Program-made: the position numbers and the translations under genes
Shown: one piece after another, positions 20,325 through 34,403 of the stretch
How positions within the stretch are numbered: the first letter of the stretch is position 1
Layout: each line of letters starts with the position of its first letter
From: Angomonas deanei
Taxonomy: Eukaryota > Euglenozoa > Kinetoplastea > Trypanosomatida > Trypanosomatidae
Direction of reading: 5' to 3'
Assembly: GCA_903995115.1 (NCBI GenBank)
Contig: LR877172.1
Coordinates: 124,001-188,000 of the forward strand
Length of the DNA stretch: 64,000 bases
Notes under the pieces: generated by a model
Database searches by the model: none
What the model was told of the DNA's origin: nothing
What the model saw: only the letters and a program-made list of their open reading frames with translations

Positions 20325-23300
20325 TTAGAAATCCACACAAGTGCTTCCACTCACCATCAATTCATCATCTTCCTCAAAATAATAATTATTATTATTTTTT
20401 TTGATTCTGATTTTCAAAAAAATAATCATTTTTATTTTTATTATTATTATTATTTTCAGAGTTAGACATGGCAGAAAGAGAGATTGTCGTATTCGAAGAA
20501 ACTTTTCTCTTTTCTTTATTTTTATTTTCATTTTCATTATTTTTTAAAAATAATTCGTCCAGTGGGGTTAACATTTCGTGATATAAATTCTGATTTATAT
20601 TATTATTATTATTTTCAATATCGGTTAACACCGATAATTTTCGATTTTGAGTATTATTTTCCGGCATTTTTTTGTTGTGAATATTTTTTTTTACCTTCTT
20701 GTTGTAATTTTTCAAAATGGTATTATTATTATTATTTGTTTTTTCTTTTTTATTTAAATTATTATTATTATTTTTTGGGTTTGTTTGTTGTAAGCGGAGT
20801 AACGCGGAAGTATTCATTCTCACGAAAAGTTTTTCATTTTTTTATTATTATTATTATTTTCTGAATTTTCACTATTTTCATTATTATTATTATTATTATT
20901 TATTTTTTTACGGGTGACAGAAGACTCCGACTGTGTTCGTCGGAAATTATTATTATTATTATTATTTTTATTATTTAATGTAGTGGAATAAGATTTTGTT
21001 CTTGAAAAATTATTATTATTTTGATTATCGATGGTTTTACTTCTTTTTTTAATACTTTTTTTCGCATTTTCCATTTTATTTTCATTATTATTATTATTAT
21101 TAGTTTTATCTTTTACTTTCGCGCCAGTACTATAACTACGAACAAATACATTTAATTTTAATTATTATTATTATTATCTTCTTTTTCTTCTTTTTTCGGT
21201 GATTCCGGAATTAAATTATTTATGGTTTTTATTTCATTATTATTTTCATTTTCATTATTATTATTACGAAGTCGGTTCGCGCTGCCTCTTCGTCTGCGGA
21301 AAGGTGATTTCATATTATTATTATTATTTTCAGAATTTTCATTATTATTTTCCAAATTATTATTATTATTATTTAATTGTTTTGCGGTTTCTAACAATTC
21401 GATAAAATGACACTGTAAATCTTCGCGAGAAATATTATTATTATTATTATTATTTTCATTTTCATGATTATTATTTTCAAAATTATTATTTTTTATCGGG
21501 GAAAAAGGAACGAGTGGCGGTATCGCATGAACTATCCCCGAATTGAAAATGAATATTTAAATTATTATTATTATTATTATTTAATTTATTCATTTTATAT
21601 TTTTTAATCGCCAACTCAAAATTATTTATTTTTGTACTTTCGTTGGAATTTTCTTCGAATAATGAATCCATTAAAATTTCTGTCATTTTTATTTCATCGA
21701 TTAAAAAACTTTTTTCGTTTTCGTATTGAAAATTTTCAAAATTTTCATTATTATTTTCGAAAAATCGAAGAATACTGGAAAATGTACTTTTTATAAAATA
21801 AATCACGTCTTTTACATTTTTTTCCTTTTCTTGAAAAAATAATAATTCTTTCAGATATTGTTCCAATAATATTTCATCCTGTTTTAATTGTGATTTTAAT
21901 TCATTATTTTTAAAAATAATATCCAAAACTTTATTTATTTCTGAAATATTATTATTATTATTATTTTGAGCATTTTGTAATAAAACGTTTTCCCGAAACG
22001 ATTCCATTTTTTCATTGATTTCATTTTCTTTTTTTTCCAAATTTTTTAAATTTTGATGATTTTTTTCAATTTTTATCAATTCCTGTTCCGCGGAAAGGAT
22101 ACGACGACGTAAGCCTTGCGTGCCAATATTATTATTATTATTATTATTTTCATTTTCATTATTATTATTATTTTTGATTTCATCGCTCAAAAAACTTTCG
22201 CGTCTTCGTAAATGAATAAAATTCATTTCCGCGTGTAAAATAGTTTTTATTAATTCCCATCGCAAATTTTGTAATAATAATTTTTTTTCATTTTTTTCGT
22301 CTAAAAACTGATTCGATAAATTTTGAACATTTTCTTTTTCAATGGACATTTTTTCTAATTTTTCTTTTACGTCAAAAATAAATTCCAAAAAATTATTATT
22401 ATTATTTAAATTATTAAAATTTGAAAGACTTCTTCGTGTCGTCATATTACTGACAATAATACTGTCGGAATTAAAATTATTATAATTATTATTTTCATAA
22501 TTTTCATAATTATTATTATAGGTTGGATCTATATTGCCAGACACCGGCCCTAACGTAAAACGAGAAATACTTTCTGATTTAGTATTATTATTTTGAAAAT
22601 TATTATTATTATTTTGAAAATTATTATTATGATTAGAAATCGTAGTTTCTGCTTCACTGGTGAGGGCGTACGAGGAAGAATTATTATTTTTATAATTTTC
22701 CAAATTAATTTCATTATTATTTTCATTATTATTCAATAATAATAATTGTTCTTCCAATTTGATTCGTTTTTCCTTTTCTTCTTTTAATTCTTTCGTTAAC
22801 GATTCAATTAATAAATTTTGATTTTTCAAAAAAGATTTTGGATTTATTTTTGTGATTTCATTTATTTTTGCAGAATTTTTAATTTTCTTAAAAAATAATC
22901 CAAAAAAAAGTGTATGAAAGACGTCATCGTTACTATTATTTTCATAATTATTATTATTATTATTATTTATACAGCAAAACAATAATGTTTTGGAATTTCC
23001 GCCGATGCTGTCTTGTAATATTCTTGTGAGTTTGCTACCTCGATAGGGAATAAATATTTTTTTAATGATTTTATTTTCATTTTTTTCATTATTTTTTATT
23101 TTATTATTTTCTTCCTGTTGGGTGATGAGTGCCTGGGCGACCGCCGATAAGGCTAATAAAGATTTATTAATATTTCCGCCTTCTCTTTTTCTATTTTTAT
23201 AATTTTCAAAATTATTATTATTATTATTATTATTTTCTGAATTATGATTGTCAAAATATTTTTCACTGCCCGCTAAATCACAAAATTTAATCCGACTCGT

Positions 23301-24371
23301 TATTATTTTTTCAATATTATTATTTTCATTTTCATTTTTTAAATTTTGATAATTATTATTTTTAAAAAATAATTGTTCCACCTCGATGGTGACGATGGCA
23401 TGCGATCGACTACTACTTTTATTTATGGAATTATCCGCCGTAATTCGATTTAAATTATGTTTTGAAATGAAATTGATAAATTCAAAACTATTTTTTGGAT
23501 ATAAAAACGTTAAATGAGGAATGGAAAAATATTCTTTATTATTATTATTTTTATACATATTATTATTATTTTCAGAACTATTATTGCCGTTATCAAACAC
23601 CTGAAGTGGAATTCTTTTATTATTATTATTATTATTTAATAAATCAAAAACTTCTTCGTTGTATATTTCTAAAAAGGAAACTTTAAATCGAATTTCTAAA
23701 CGTAAATTATTTTTATTTTTATTTTTATTATTATTAAATTCATTTTCCAAATACTCTTTTCGTTCAAACATGTATTGCATACTTTGATATAAAATTCCCG
23801 AAATATTATTATTATTATTATTATTATTATTTTCAAAATTATTATTATTATTTCCAAACATGGTAAACGTTTTCCCGCTGCCGGTCGCACCGTAAAATAA
23901 AATACAATTATTAATGCCGAAAAATAAACTATTTTTTATAATATTTTCTTTGATACATTTTTCAAAAATTTCGACTTGGGAAGAAAGCGGTGAAAAAACG
24001 TAATCGGCGGAAAATTCTTTTTTATATTTTAAATTATTATTATTATTTTTATTTTTATGATTTTCAGAATTATGATTATTATTATTATTTTCTAAAATAA
24101 TCGAATTTGGAAAACATTTTATACGGGAATGCGAAAATAATTCATAATTTTTATCGCTGTTGGGTCTCACACGAATGGCTAATTCCACATGATTTTCATT
24201 ATTATTTATATTTTCATTTTTATTAAAATTATTATTATTATTTTCAGAAATATTTAAATTTTCATTTTCATTTTCATTTTTTTGTGAATTACGTGAAAGT
24301 GGTTTTGGGAATTTCTTTTTTAATTTTCCTTTTTCGCTTTTTTGGACGATTTTTTGCGGATTTTTGTTCAT
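20325..24371 (-). CDS. Kinesin motor protein with Asn-rich tail (several frame breaks)
   Basis: About 1347 codons from the ATG at 24371. The motor is N-terminal (residues about 62-500): P-loop GATGSGKT at 161-168, switch I NKSSSRSHA at 317-325, switch II DLAGSE at 365-370, and NINKSLLAL and PYRGSKLTRILQDSIGG at 400-460. AAT-coded Asn tracts enlarge several motor loops, notably L11 between residues 375 and 392 (23196-23249). Coiled-coil segments follow to about residue 900. The frame stops at 21486, but continuous Asn/Ser-rich tail sequence carries on in other phases to the TAA at 20325, changing phase near 21495, 21172, 20842 and 20396, each at A/T runs by AAT tracts. No spacer or splice-like region separates these pieces, so I call one gene. 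The kinesin subfamily is not clear. Confidence 0.88.
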
Positions 24372-24690
24372 TTTTTTTTTCTAAACTGTGAAATTATTTT
24401 TTCTAATAAGTAAAAGTCTATTTTTTCTATAAAAAAGAAAAGCCAAAAAACACTGAAAAGAGAGAAAAGTAATTTATATATCGAAATAAAAATAACAATT
24501 TTCAAAAAAAAAAAAACATATTTTTTATTATTTTCTTTTTTTTTTTTTCTATGCAGTAAAAATCTGTTTCTATAGTTAGTTCATCTGTTCTGAAATAATA
24601 ATTATTATTTAATATAAATAAATATATATTAAATATTTTTTTCTGAATTTACAATTAAAAATAATAAATATTAATTATTTATTTATTTTT
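24372..24690. other. Intergenic spacer
   Basis: Very AT-rich spacer between the PDS5-like gene and the kinesin gene, with A and T runs. No gene seen. Confidence 0.6.
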
Positions 24691-27600
24691 TTATTCTGAG
24701 GCATTTTCGTAAAATACTTTTAATTTCTGTTTGACGTCGTCGAAAATTTCATTTAATTCATTTTTATTTTTATGTTTCATTTCTTTTTCAATTTCATTTT
24801 TTACCGTTTTCCATTTTATTTGAATAATTTCTTTTTTTGTTTTATTTTTGAAAAACTTTTCCAAAATTAAATTAATTTTTTCACTTTCATTATTATTTTC
24901 GTCCTCTTCCCGAGCTCTTTTTCGGTTCGACATACTTTCCTTATTATTATTATTATTATTTTCAAAATTATTATCATTATTTTCATTTTCATTATCATCG
25001 ATTATATTATTATTATTATTTTGATTTCTGCCCACCGAGGCACGCGGGGAGTCCTGCGGAGATACCGACACACTTCTTGAATAATTATTATAATTATGAT
25101 TATTATTATTTAAATTATTATTATTAATGGAAGATCGAAACGGAAAAGAAAAAGCCACTTTTATTTCCATTTTATTATTATTATTATTTTGTATTTTTTT
25201 AGGAATGACATTTTCCAACACTTCTTTGGTTAAATAATTTTGTAATAATATTTTTTCATTTTCGATTTTATTATTCAAATTTTTAAAAAATAATGGAATT
25301 AAAATCGTATTTTGATATTCTTTTTTCATCGATTCGACGTTTATTTTTTTCTGTTCTAAAATATGGAACATTACTTTTATCGCCACATCACATAAAATTC
25401 TGTGTTTATAATTATTATTATTATTATTTTCGTTATTTTTATTATTTTCGTTTGGAAACGATACATTCGAACAAATTTTAATTTTTGAAATCATTTCCGA
25501 AATAAAATTGACACATTTATAATTATTTTCGTCTTCAAAAAGAGTCTGAAATAACAAAAAAAAGACACGTTGAAAACTAAAAAGAGAAAAATTTTGATTA
25601 TTATTATTATTATTTAAAAATAATAATTCTTCCTCAAAAAACGGATGATGCGATAAAAATAAAAATAAAAAGGGAATCGTATATTCTAAAAAATAACGAA
25701 GTCCCAACGGCGATGAAAGTGAAATTAAATGATGATTATTATTATTATTATTATTATTATTATTTTGATTTCGTTGAAAATTTAAAAATAATAATAATTG
25801 CTGCGTATATGTTTTGACATGACCATTATAAGAAATGTTTGGACGTTTCGCTCATGGCGGTCATGAACAAAAACGAGTAGTAACGGACATCGACTTGTAT
25901 AAAATGATAATTATTTTCTTTTTGAAAAAATAACGTGCATTCAAAATTAAACATTTCATCTTCTGGAAATAAAACCGTCACTTCTTTTTTCGTATCCAAA
26001 CTATTATTATTATTATTATTTTTATTAATTGTATTTGAAAATTTTGAAAATTGTAATAATAAATATTGAAGTTTATTACGAACGTGACAATTTTCTTCCA
26101 TGGAAAATAAAATAGAAATTAAAATTTCCTCCTTCATTGAATTCTTCGTTGGAATTAATAATAATTTTGCGAAAGACGATAAAATAATAAATCGAATTTG
26201 ACAATGAAATAATGAAAAATGATTTATGTGATTATTATTATTATTTTCGGACGATATTTTCAGAAAAAAGGAAAACAATTCCGTCACGAGAGTTTCTCTT
26301 TTTTCATTATTATTATTATTATTATTTTCATTTTCATAATTGTTATTATAGGAAAAACATATATGCACGAGCACCGCGGCACTGGCGTCTAATAAAAAAG
26401 AATTTTCATCACTGACGGTTGGCAAAAATAATAAATGATGATTATTGTTATTATTTTGATTTAATAATAATTTATCACTGACGATTCGATTATTATTATT
26501 ATTATTTTCGGAATGATGAAAAATCGTTAAAAAAATAGTTTTTATTTGATCGATTAATTTGGAATTATTTTGAAAATATTTTTTCGCAATTTTATGTTCC
26601 GACAATACGAAAATCGTCCACAAATACGTTCCGATTTTCATTTTTTCATTATTATTTTTAAAATTTTCATTTTTGATAAATTCATTTATATTTTTTTGAA
26701 TTGTTTCAGCCAAATTGGAAATAAAATTCACATCAGACGAAAACTTTTCGACATAAAATAATAATAAAATAATTAATTTTGACATTAATTTTATCATATT
26801 TTTATAACCGCAAAAAAGAGTCGATTGAATCGTTAGAATATCATTTTTATCATTTAAATAATATTTATTATTATTATTTTCTGTTTTTTCATTTTTTTTT
26901 AAAATCAGCGAAAAAAAAGAATCTCCATTTACTAAAATGTCACCGCATAATTTTAATATTTCTGTTTTTTCGTTATTTTCTAAATTTTGAAAAAAATTAT
27001 TATTATTATTATTATTTTCGATTTCCCATCCGATATATTCCATCAACACATTTAAAAATAAAATAAAATTTTTAAAATGCATTTCCGAAAAATTGGAATT
27101 TTTTTTATGATTTAATAAAAATTTTTTCAAAATAATATAAAACGATTCGCCAATCAGTGAAAAAAACGACGGAAAAACGACTAAAAATAAATGTAACGTT
27201 TTTAATTCATTTTCAAAATGAAAATTTTCCAAATTATTTTCCAAATTTTTTCAAAAGTATGAAAATATCATTTTTTTCAATGGGTAATGCAATCATCGGC
27301 AATAATTGCTGTTCTAAAAACTTGGACATTAAATTTTGAGAACCGAAACGATTTTTAATTCCATTCATAAAAATTTCACGATTATTATTTTCTAAATTAT
27401 TATTTTCATTGACAAAATTTAAAAATAGTTTTGAAATGTTGGCGTCTTTATTTTTAAAAATAAAATCCCATTCGTAATTATCACCGCCGCAATTTTCTTG
27501 TAAAAATAATAATAATAAATGGATCGAATGAATAATCGACTGACCTTCGGAACTTTGAATAATATTATTTTTCATTATTTTGATTTAAATTTTTAATTTC

Positions 27601-29555
27601 ATTTCGTAATTGAAATAATTTTTGAATCGCCTTTCGTAAAATTACTTTTCTGGAAAATAAATTTTTTAATTGTTTGTAATGAAAATTATTTAATTGAGAA
27701 ACAAAAATCACCCAAAAATCGGTATAATTATTTATTTTTATATTATTATTATTATGATTCTCTTTTTCAAAATCAAATATCGCATTATTATTATTATTTA
27801 TATTTTTATTATTATTATTTTGATTTAATTTTAATTTTATGAATTCTTCTTTATTCGGAAAACATTCTTCCAAATGTAATTCAATAAAACTTTTTTCAAT
27901 GGAAAAAGCGCTAAAAATTGCGGACGGAATAAAATTTATAAAATTTAACATTAAATTTTTTTCATTTTCATTTTCATTTTTATAAAATAAAATCATTTTT
28001 TCTTTATAAATTTTTATCAAGTTTAAAATAGAAATTTGTCGTATCGATTTATTTTTATCTCTCGTCCGCAGTCCTAACGTATTTTCAATCATATTAATAT
28101 TATGATTATTTTCTAAATTATGATGATTTTTTTCAGAAATAAAAAATAATGAAGGCGACGACATTAAAATAATATCCGTTATTTGCGGAATGATTAATTT
28201 TCGGATGGAAATATTCGAATCCGTCATACTTTTATAATAAAACGACGAAATTTGACACCAAAAATTTTCAAAATTTATATTCTGAAAATATAAAAAATGT
28301 AAAATTTTATAACTTTGAAGAAACATTTCTTGGCGAATATTTAATTTTTTTTCGTCCAAAAAGTGAACGAATAAAAAATTTTGAAAATAAAATTTATTTT
28401 TTTCGTCCACATAACTTCCAAACGTGAAAAATAATAATAATACTAACACAAAAGCGCCTCGGATAAATAATAATTTAATTTCCGGTATTTCATTATTATT
28501 GATTTGTATTTCACTATTTTGAATAAAATAATCGTTTAGAAAAAACGAAATAAAAACATTAAAATTTAAATTATTATGATTATTTTCTTTATTCGCTAAA
28601 ATTTCAGCAACCGAAATAATTTTTTCAAATCCTTTCGAAATTTCTTTTAATCCTTTCGCCATACTCATTTCTTATTATTATTATTTTCTGAATGATAATA
28701 ATTATGTTTTATCATTTCGATTCCGTTTTCAAAATGCGAAATGATCATTTCATTTATAATTGTTTGTAAAAAAGAAAATTGCGATTTTAAAAATTGACTG
28801 CAGACAAAATAACTTTTATTATTATTCTTATTATTTTCATTTTTAAAAATAGAATTTTTATGATTTTGATTTGGATTAAATTTTGAAAAATTCGGTAATA
28901 AAAAGGAATTCGTTATTATTTCTTGAAAAATAATATTTAATGCATTTTCACTTAAATTTTGTGTCACCGATGTAATTTGAATTAATAAAATCGAAAATTC
29001 TGATAAAACCGAAAAATTGATATTATTTTGACTTATTTTTGGAATCGTTTGAAATAACATTTCTGAAAAATTATTGATAATTTCGTCATTATTATTTTTT
29101 TTATTATTTTCTAACAAATTTGGAATTATATTCGACGAAAAAATGGCCGTAATTAAATTTTCAATATTATTAAATTCATAAAAAAATTGAAACGAATCGA
29201 TAAAATATTGAAAAATTCGTTTTTCGTTATTTTTTTCTGAAAATGGCAAAAAAGAATTATTATTATTATTATTTAATCGGAAAAAATCGCAAATCATAAT
29301 CGACACAAAAACACATAATTTTGTATCTAAATTATGAATTCGATTAAAAAAAGTTTCTGACAATAAAAAGTCTAAAAATTCTGAAAATTGTATTTTTTTA
29401 TCTTTTTTTGGATTCGAAAAAAGAATTTCATCAAAATTTTTACAATTTGACGTTTTTCGTGCAAAATGAAAAAGAAATGAAATAATTTCATTATCTTTTA
29501 AATTTTTTAATTCATTTTCGCTTATTTTTATTATATTATTATTTTCTGACGACAT
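24691..29555 (-). CDS. PDS5: PDS5-like cohesin-associated HEAT-repeat protein (several frame breaks)
   Basis: About 1620 codons from the ATG at 29555. The order of conserved blocks follows PDS5: an N-terminal DTKLCVFVSIMICDFFRL block; HEAT helices; a block with SIRKLIIPQITDI and LGLRTRDKNKSIRQISIL (27.9-28.2 kb) matching the family's ERTxDKxxxVR region; IPSAIFSAFSIEKSFIELHL, then DFWVIFVSQLNNFHYKQLK. PDS5 binds cohesin through its kleisin and controls its release and maintenance, so a nuclear role in sister-chromatid cohesion is expected. The C-terminal part is Asn/Lys-rich. The protein passes through five phases, changing near 28668, 27570, 27240 and 25830. Each change is repaired by a one-base difference in an A or T run or, at 25830, in TTCTTA. 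AT-rich codon use is extreme. Confidence 0.8.
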
Positions 29556-30261
29556 TTTTTTTCTATGAGTGTAATATTTTTATGATTTTTGTGTGTGAAA
29601 AGGGAAAAAAAATAACTTTTTTATTTTCTAAAAAAAAAAAGAGAGAGAAATAAAAAAATAAATGGCAGAAAATAAAAAGCAAAACAGAAATATTTATTTC
29701 AACTTTAATTTTATTATTTTGTTATTTTTATATAATTCGAAAAGAAAAAAAGAAAACTTTTAATAAAAAAAAAAAAAGATCCGCGGAAAAATGAGAAAAA
29801 AAGAGGGAAATAAGAAAAAAAAAAAAAAAATGCGTATATACGAAGTTATAATAATGCTTTTATATATAAAGGAAACGTGTATACTCTTTTTTTTTGTAAA
29901 TATTTTTTATTTTTGATTTTTATTTTATTTCTTCTCTTTCACAAAAAAAAAGCAAAAAAAGTACGTGAGTGTATTTTTAAGAAAAAAAATCTTTTTTTTT
30001 TTTTTTTTGTAAATGAAAATAAAAAAATGCTTTTTTTTTATATAACAATTGGAATAAGAAAAACTTTAAAAATTAGAATTTTATTCATAAAAAAAAAAAA
30101 AAAAGCAATATCAGCAATTTTTTTTTTTAGCGTTCTTTTTTAATTATTGATTACAAACTTTAACATACATCTATAATTATATTTTTAATTTTTATTGACT
30201 CAACTCAAAAAAGCAAAAAAAAAAAAAAAAATGATCCATTTATTATATTTATGATTCGACA
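29556..30261. other. Intergenic spacer
   Basis: About 700 bp of very AT-rich DNA with many A and T homopolymers. It holds the 3' UTR of the ABHD gene and the splice region of PDS5. No supported gene. Confidence 0.6.
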
Positions 30262-33098
30262 TTAAAAAGAGTACACATCTTCTTCCATTTCAACAAACAC
30301 GGACTCCTTATTATTATTATTATTATTATTTTCAAAATTTTTTTTTTATTATAATTATAATATTTGGGGTTGGTGTTACGATAACGGTCGCCGAAGTAGA
30401 CTTCTTGCTCCGCGGCGGACACGTACATGGTCCTGGGATCAATATAATAATCCGCATTGGTGATAATTGCATTTCCAGTTCGTAAAATACTATTATTATT
30501 AAACGAAACGACCAATAACGGATCCTCTTCGTTATTATTTTCTGATTTTGGATTGGAATTATTATTATTATTATTATTTTGAGGAAAGGAAAAGCCAGAA
30601 AGTGGCTTACATTCCTTATTATTATTATTATTGTCGAAAGGATCGTGATTTTCTTTTTTGTGTAAATCACTCAATTTTCGTCGCTGAAGAATTACACTTT
30701 TTTGTGTTTTATTATTATGATTATTATTATGACTCGTCGATAACTCCAAATCCCGGCGCGCGAATGCACAACTTCTCATCCTCGGAAAAAACCGTCTCGT
30801 TATTTTCATTATTATTATTATTATTAGAATGATGAATCGTATGATTTTCATCCCGGATGGGTTTCACATACATTCCCAAAATCGATTTTTTTCGTTCTCG
30901 TTCGTTCAATAAAATATGCGGGGAAAACGCCGGACGTAATTTGGGCACATCTTTATACGCGAAATAGCAACGATTATTGTCGCGGTCGCGTGGGGGTTTT
31001 CCTTCGTAATATTGAAAAAAATCTTCGCTCTGTTTTTCATTTTTTTCATTCTTATTTTCGGTTTCGCTGTATAAGTCGAACGTTTCGATGGTGAACTGAT
31101 TATTTTTATGATAGTTTCCTTTTTTAGGAATCGTGCTGGGTACACGACTAGGCTCCACGCTTTCATTATGATTATTATTTTGATTATTTTTATTTTTGTT
31201 ATTATTACTTTTTTTGCTGGCAATCAAAGCATGTAATTGATCACTCGTCAAACCTCTTAACATCTCCAAATCGTATTCTTTCAATAACGCTAAATTTTGC
31301 GGCGTCCACTCATTATTATTGTCATTATGATTATTATTATTTTCATTTTCGTGATAGTTATAAATATTATAATCCACCTTCACGTCGTGATTGGGGAAAC
31401 TTTCCGCGCGTGTCGACGGCAAAGAGCTGTTTTGATAAAACGTACTATCCGAATATTCCTGCGGCGACGCATAATAATAACGAACGACGGCATCGACTCG
31501 ATTTTTTACAAAATTTTGCATCCAATTGCTTTTATTTTTTCAATTCCGCCAGCGGCGAGGACAAAAAGCCCATATGGCCACCGTAATTCGACTCGCAATA
31601 GACAATATTCGGGTTGTTGTGGCATAGTTCCTTCCACCGGTGCGGCATCACGCCACGGCCAATCACGGGATCGTCGAGCGTGCTCAACACCAAAATGGGA
31701 ATGGGCGCAAAAGGCAGCCACGTAATCGCCGACGTGTCAATGTGATAATGATGTAAACTACGATATCCATTACTTTTACTGATGATGTGTTCGTCAAAGT
31801 GTATCACACGTGAAAAACGTGAAATATTATTCTCGTCAATGACGTATTTTTTATCGACATTGGGCAAATTTTGGAGCGGCTCGTGCGCCAAGACATAATT
31901 TTTAATATCGTTGCACATATCGCGTTGATAAATACTTTTTTGATAGGTACTGCGATTCATGTGTTCTACCATTTTGACGAAGTCGTTCGGCGGGCAGACG
32001 GCCAGCGCGGCCACCACGTTATACTGTTTTCCCTGTAAATAATAATTTTGATCCCCGTGTTTTCCGATTTCGCCGACATATTTGCTTATCATCGCCCCCC
32101 CAATCGACATGCCAATCAAAATAATCGGCATATCATAAAATGAAAAGCGTTCTGCCATTTTTTTTCTTGAAAATAAATGAAATATAATGTCCCGGATGTC
32201 GCGGGAATAGGCGCCGGAAAATAAGAAAGGCTCCGTGACGACCGAGTCGCCCATTCCCTCGTGTATTCAACACCGCCACGTGGTAATTATAATTTTCTTC
32301 CCGACTTTTATTTTTTTTCGCATTGTGCTGGTCGGTTTGGAGCGATAACACGAGACGTTGAATATAATTCGAATGCGAGTGCGAGGCGAGGCCGGGGACA
32401 ATGACGACGACGGCTTTGGCCTGTCTGGCATCTTCGTTGGGGGAAACGTTGGCGTATTGATGATGATTATTTTTACTATTATTGGAACTGCTCGCCCCTT
32501 GCAAGTCGGAAGTAGACGACGACGTCGATTCTTTTCCTTGTTGTTCTTTTTTCATTTTACAATAATCTTCGTACTTTCGTGGCCCGAAATTAAATTTTTC
32601 TTCGTGCACGATCGCATCTTCCTTCAATAACCACTCAATGCGAATGGGATTGCCGTCAAACGCCGTCGTCCATTCACTTTTATAATTTTGAATATTTGAA
32701 TTTTTTGATAAATCCACGCGAAAGGCGCCCATGACGGTGTGGATATGACCGTTACAGCGAGCGGCATCGTAGTAAAGTCCAACTTCTTTTGCTTTTTTTT
32801 GTATTTCTGCCTGTTTTTTCGGATCCGGGGAATAATACAATCGATCCTCTTTCGGGTGTGGATGACTGTTCATCAATCCAAACACATTTTCCACGACATT
32901 TAATTTTTTATAATGGTGAATTAATTTTACTTCACGACGCTCGTGGAAAATGTAGGCGCTTTTTTTGCGGCTGTGGCGACGACAGGGGTAACAGCAAAAT
33001 ATCGTTTGAATCGTATAATGAAACGCTAATGGGATCCAGTGCGCGAACAAATATAAAATACAGTGGACAATGAAATATAAAATTTGAGTCACGGACAT
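30262..33098 (-). CDS. ABHD/YheT-type alpha/beta hydrolase with long C-terminal extension (frame breaks)
   Basis: About 944 codons from the ATG at 33098. An N-terminal membrane-type helix (ILYFIVHCILYLFAHWIPL) is followed by the ABHD1/2/3-EMB8 pattern: HIHTVMGAF, VVVIVPGLASHSHSNYI, VAVLNTRG-MGDS, nucleophile elbow GMSIGG (Ser codon 32105-32107), an Asp in STLDDPVIG and a His in YGGHMGFL. Relatives act on phospholipids or acyl esters at membranes. After the His, sequence runs on through ELKNKSNWMQNFVKNRVDAV, equivalent to the last helix of the fold, into an Asn-rich extension of about 400 residues with conserved-looking islands (e.g. YYEGKPPRDRDNNRCYFAYK). Phase changes near 32250 (GGG), 31536 (A6), 30728 and 30348 (A10). 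Without the one at 31536 the hydrolase and the following frame would look like two genes only 10 bp apart. Confidence 0.82.
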
Positions 33099-33616
33099 TT
33101 TTTTTTTTATATTTTTATTTTTTTTTTTTTAATTAATTAAAAATTCTTTTTTTTTTTTTGGAAAAAGGTGAAAAAATGAATTCTACCTTTATATATTTTT
33201 TTTAAAAATTAAATTATTTTTTTTTTTTGGTGGTGTCGAACGTCTACCAATAAAAGGTTCGCACAAGGGGAAAAAAAAATGAATGAAAAAAAAAAAAAAA
33301 TTACAGTATATATAAAAACGGAAAAAAAAAATTATACGATTTTTTTTTTTTTAGAAAACAATTGAGTCAGTTAGTTTTTCTTTTTTAGAAAAAACTTAAA
33401 ACGGATTCAAAAAAAAAAAAAAAATTATGGAATGAGAAATAAAAGTCACTAAATATATTTTCTCTATTTTGGAAAAAAAAAAAATGAAAATCTGAGAGAG
33501 AAAAGAAAAATAGAACAGAAATAAAGGAAGACACAAAAAAAGAAAAAATAACGTAAAAAAAATAGAAAAATTTACAAAAAAAAAAAAACAAGCAATAAAA
33601 AAAAAATACGATAATG
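33099..33616. other. Intergenic spacer between the two ABHD genes
   Basis: AT-rich with long A/T runs. No gene seen. It should carry the splice acceptor region of the 30262-33098 gene and the 3' UTR of the other one. Confidence 0.6.
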
Positions 33617-34371
33617 TTACGAATACAGCACATGCTGCACGACATGCGCGGCGTACTGCTCTCCCACAGACGGGATATACTCATTATTTATCAAATTATA
33701 CGTTTCTTCCTTTATACTTTGTAAATAACCCATATGACCGCCGGAAGGAAAAAATAAAAATAATAATCCACCTTTATTTTCATTTTTTTATTTTCATTTT
33801 TATTTTCGTGATTAAAATATATAATTTTCACGACATAATGTTTCGTATCGTGACGGTTTCGAGGGTGCTCCCGCAAATGGGATCGTTTTTATTCACAAAA
33901 CAAATTTGCGGAAACGGCGAAAATTTTAATTTTTTAAAATTATCCGCGTTCGAATAATAATCGATGGCATCACGGAACCCAAAATGGGGTCCGGTAATAT
34001 AATTATCAAAATCACGCACATCGGAAAACGTTTCCACAAACATTTTATTATTTTTTTTATTTTGAGAAACGGGAGAAAACAACTTTTCGCGGTTAATCCC
34101 AGGGAGTTGTTCAATAATATGTTTATGTCGTTGATAATATCGATTCAAACCCGAAAAAAAAGCATTTTTGTAAATAAAAGCCGTTAGTGGCGCGTGCATG
34201 GCGGCATCTCCATCGACTAAATCGTGAGGTGAATTAATCGTAATAAAACATTTAATATTATTTTTATTTTTTTCATTATTATTATTTTTATTTTGGGACA
34301 TGCCTTCTTCGCCTGCATAATTGGAAAGGATTAAGCCACCGAGGGAAAAGGCCAACGCGACGAGCGGAATT

Positions 34372-34403
<32 letters not shown>

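Noticed and set aside
20325-29555. Alternative genetic code with reassigned stop codons
   Set aside because: The conserved sequence changes reading phase; it does not read through stops in one phase. Intact genes end at normal stop codons.
30727-31521. A separate gene starting at ATG 31521
   Set aside because: Only 10 bp separate it from the hydrolase stop, too little for a splice acceptor, and its start continues the hydrolase fold in phase after one base.
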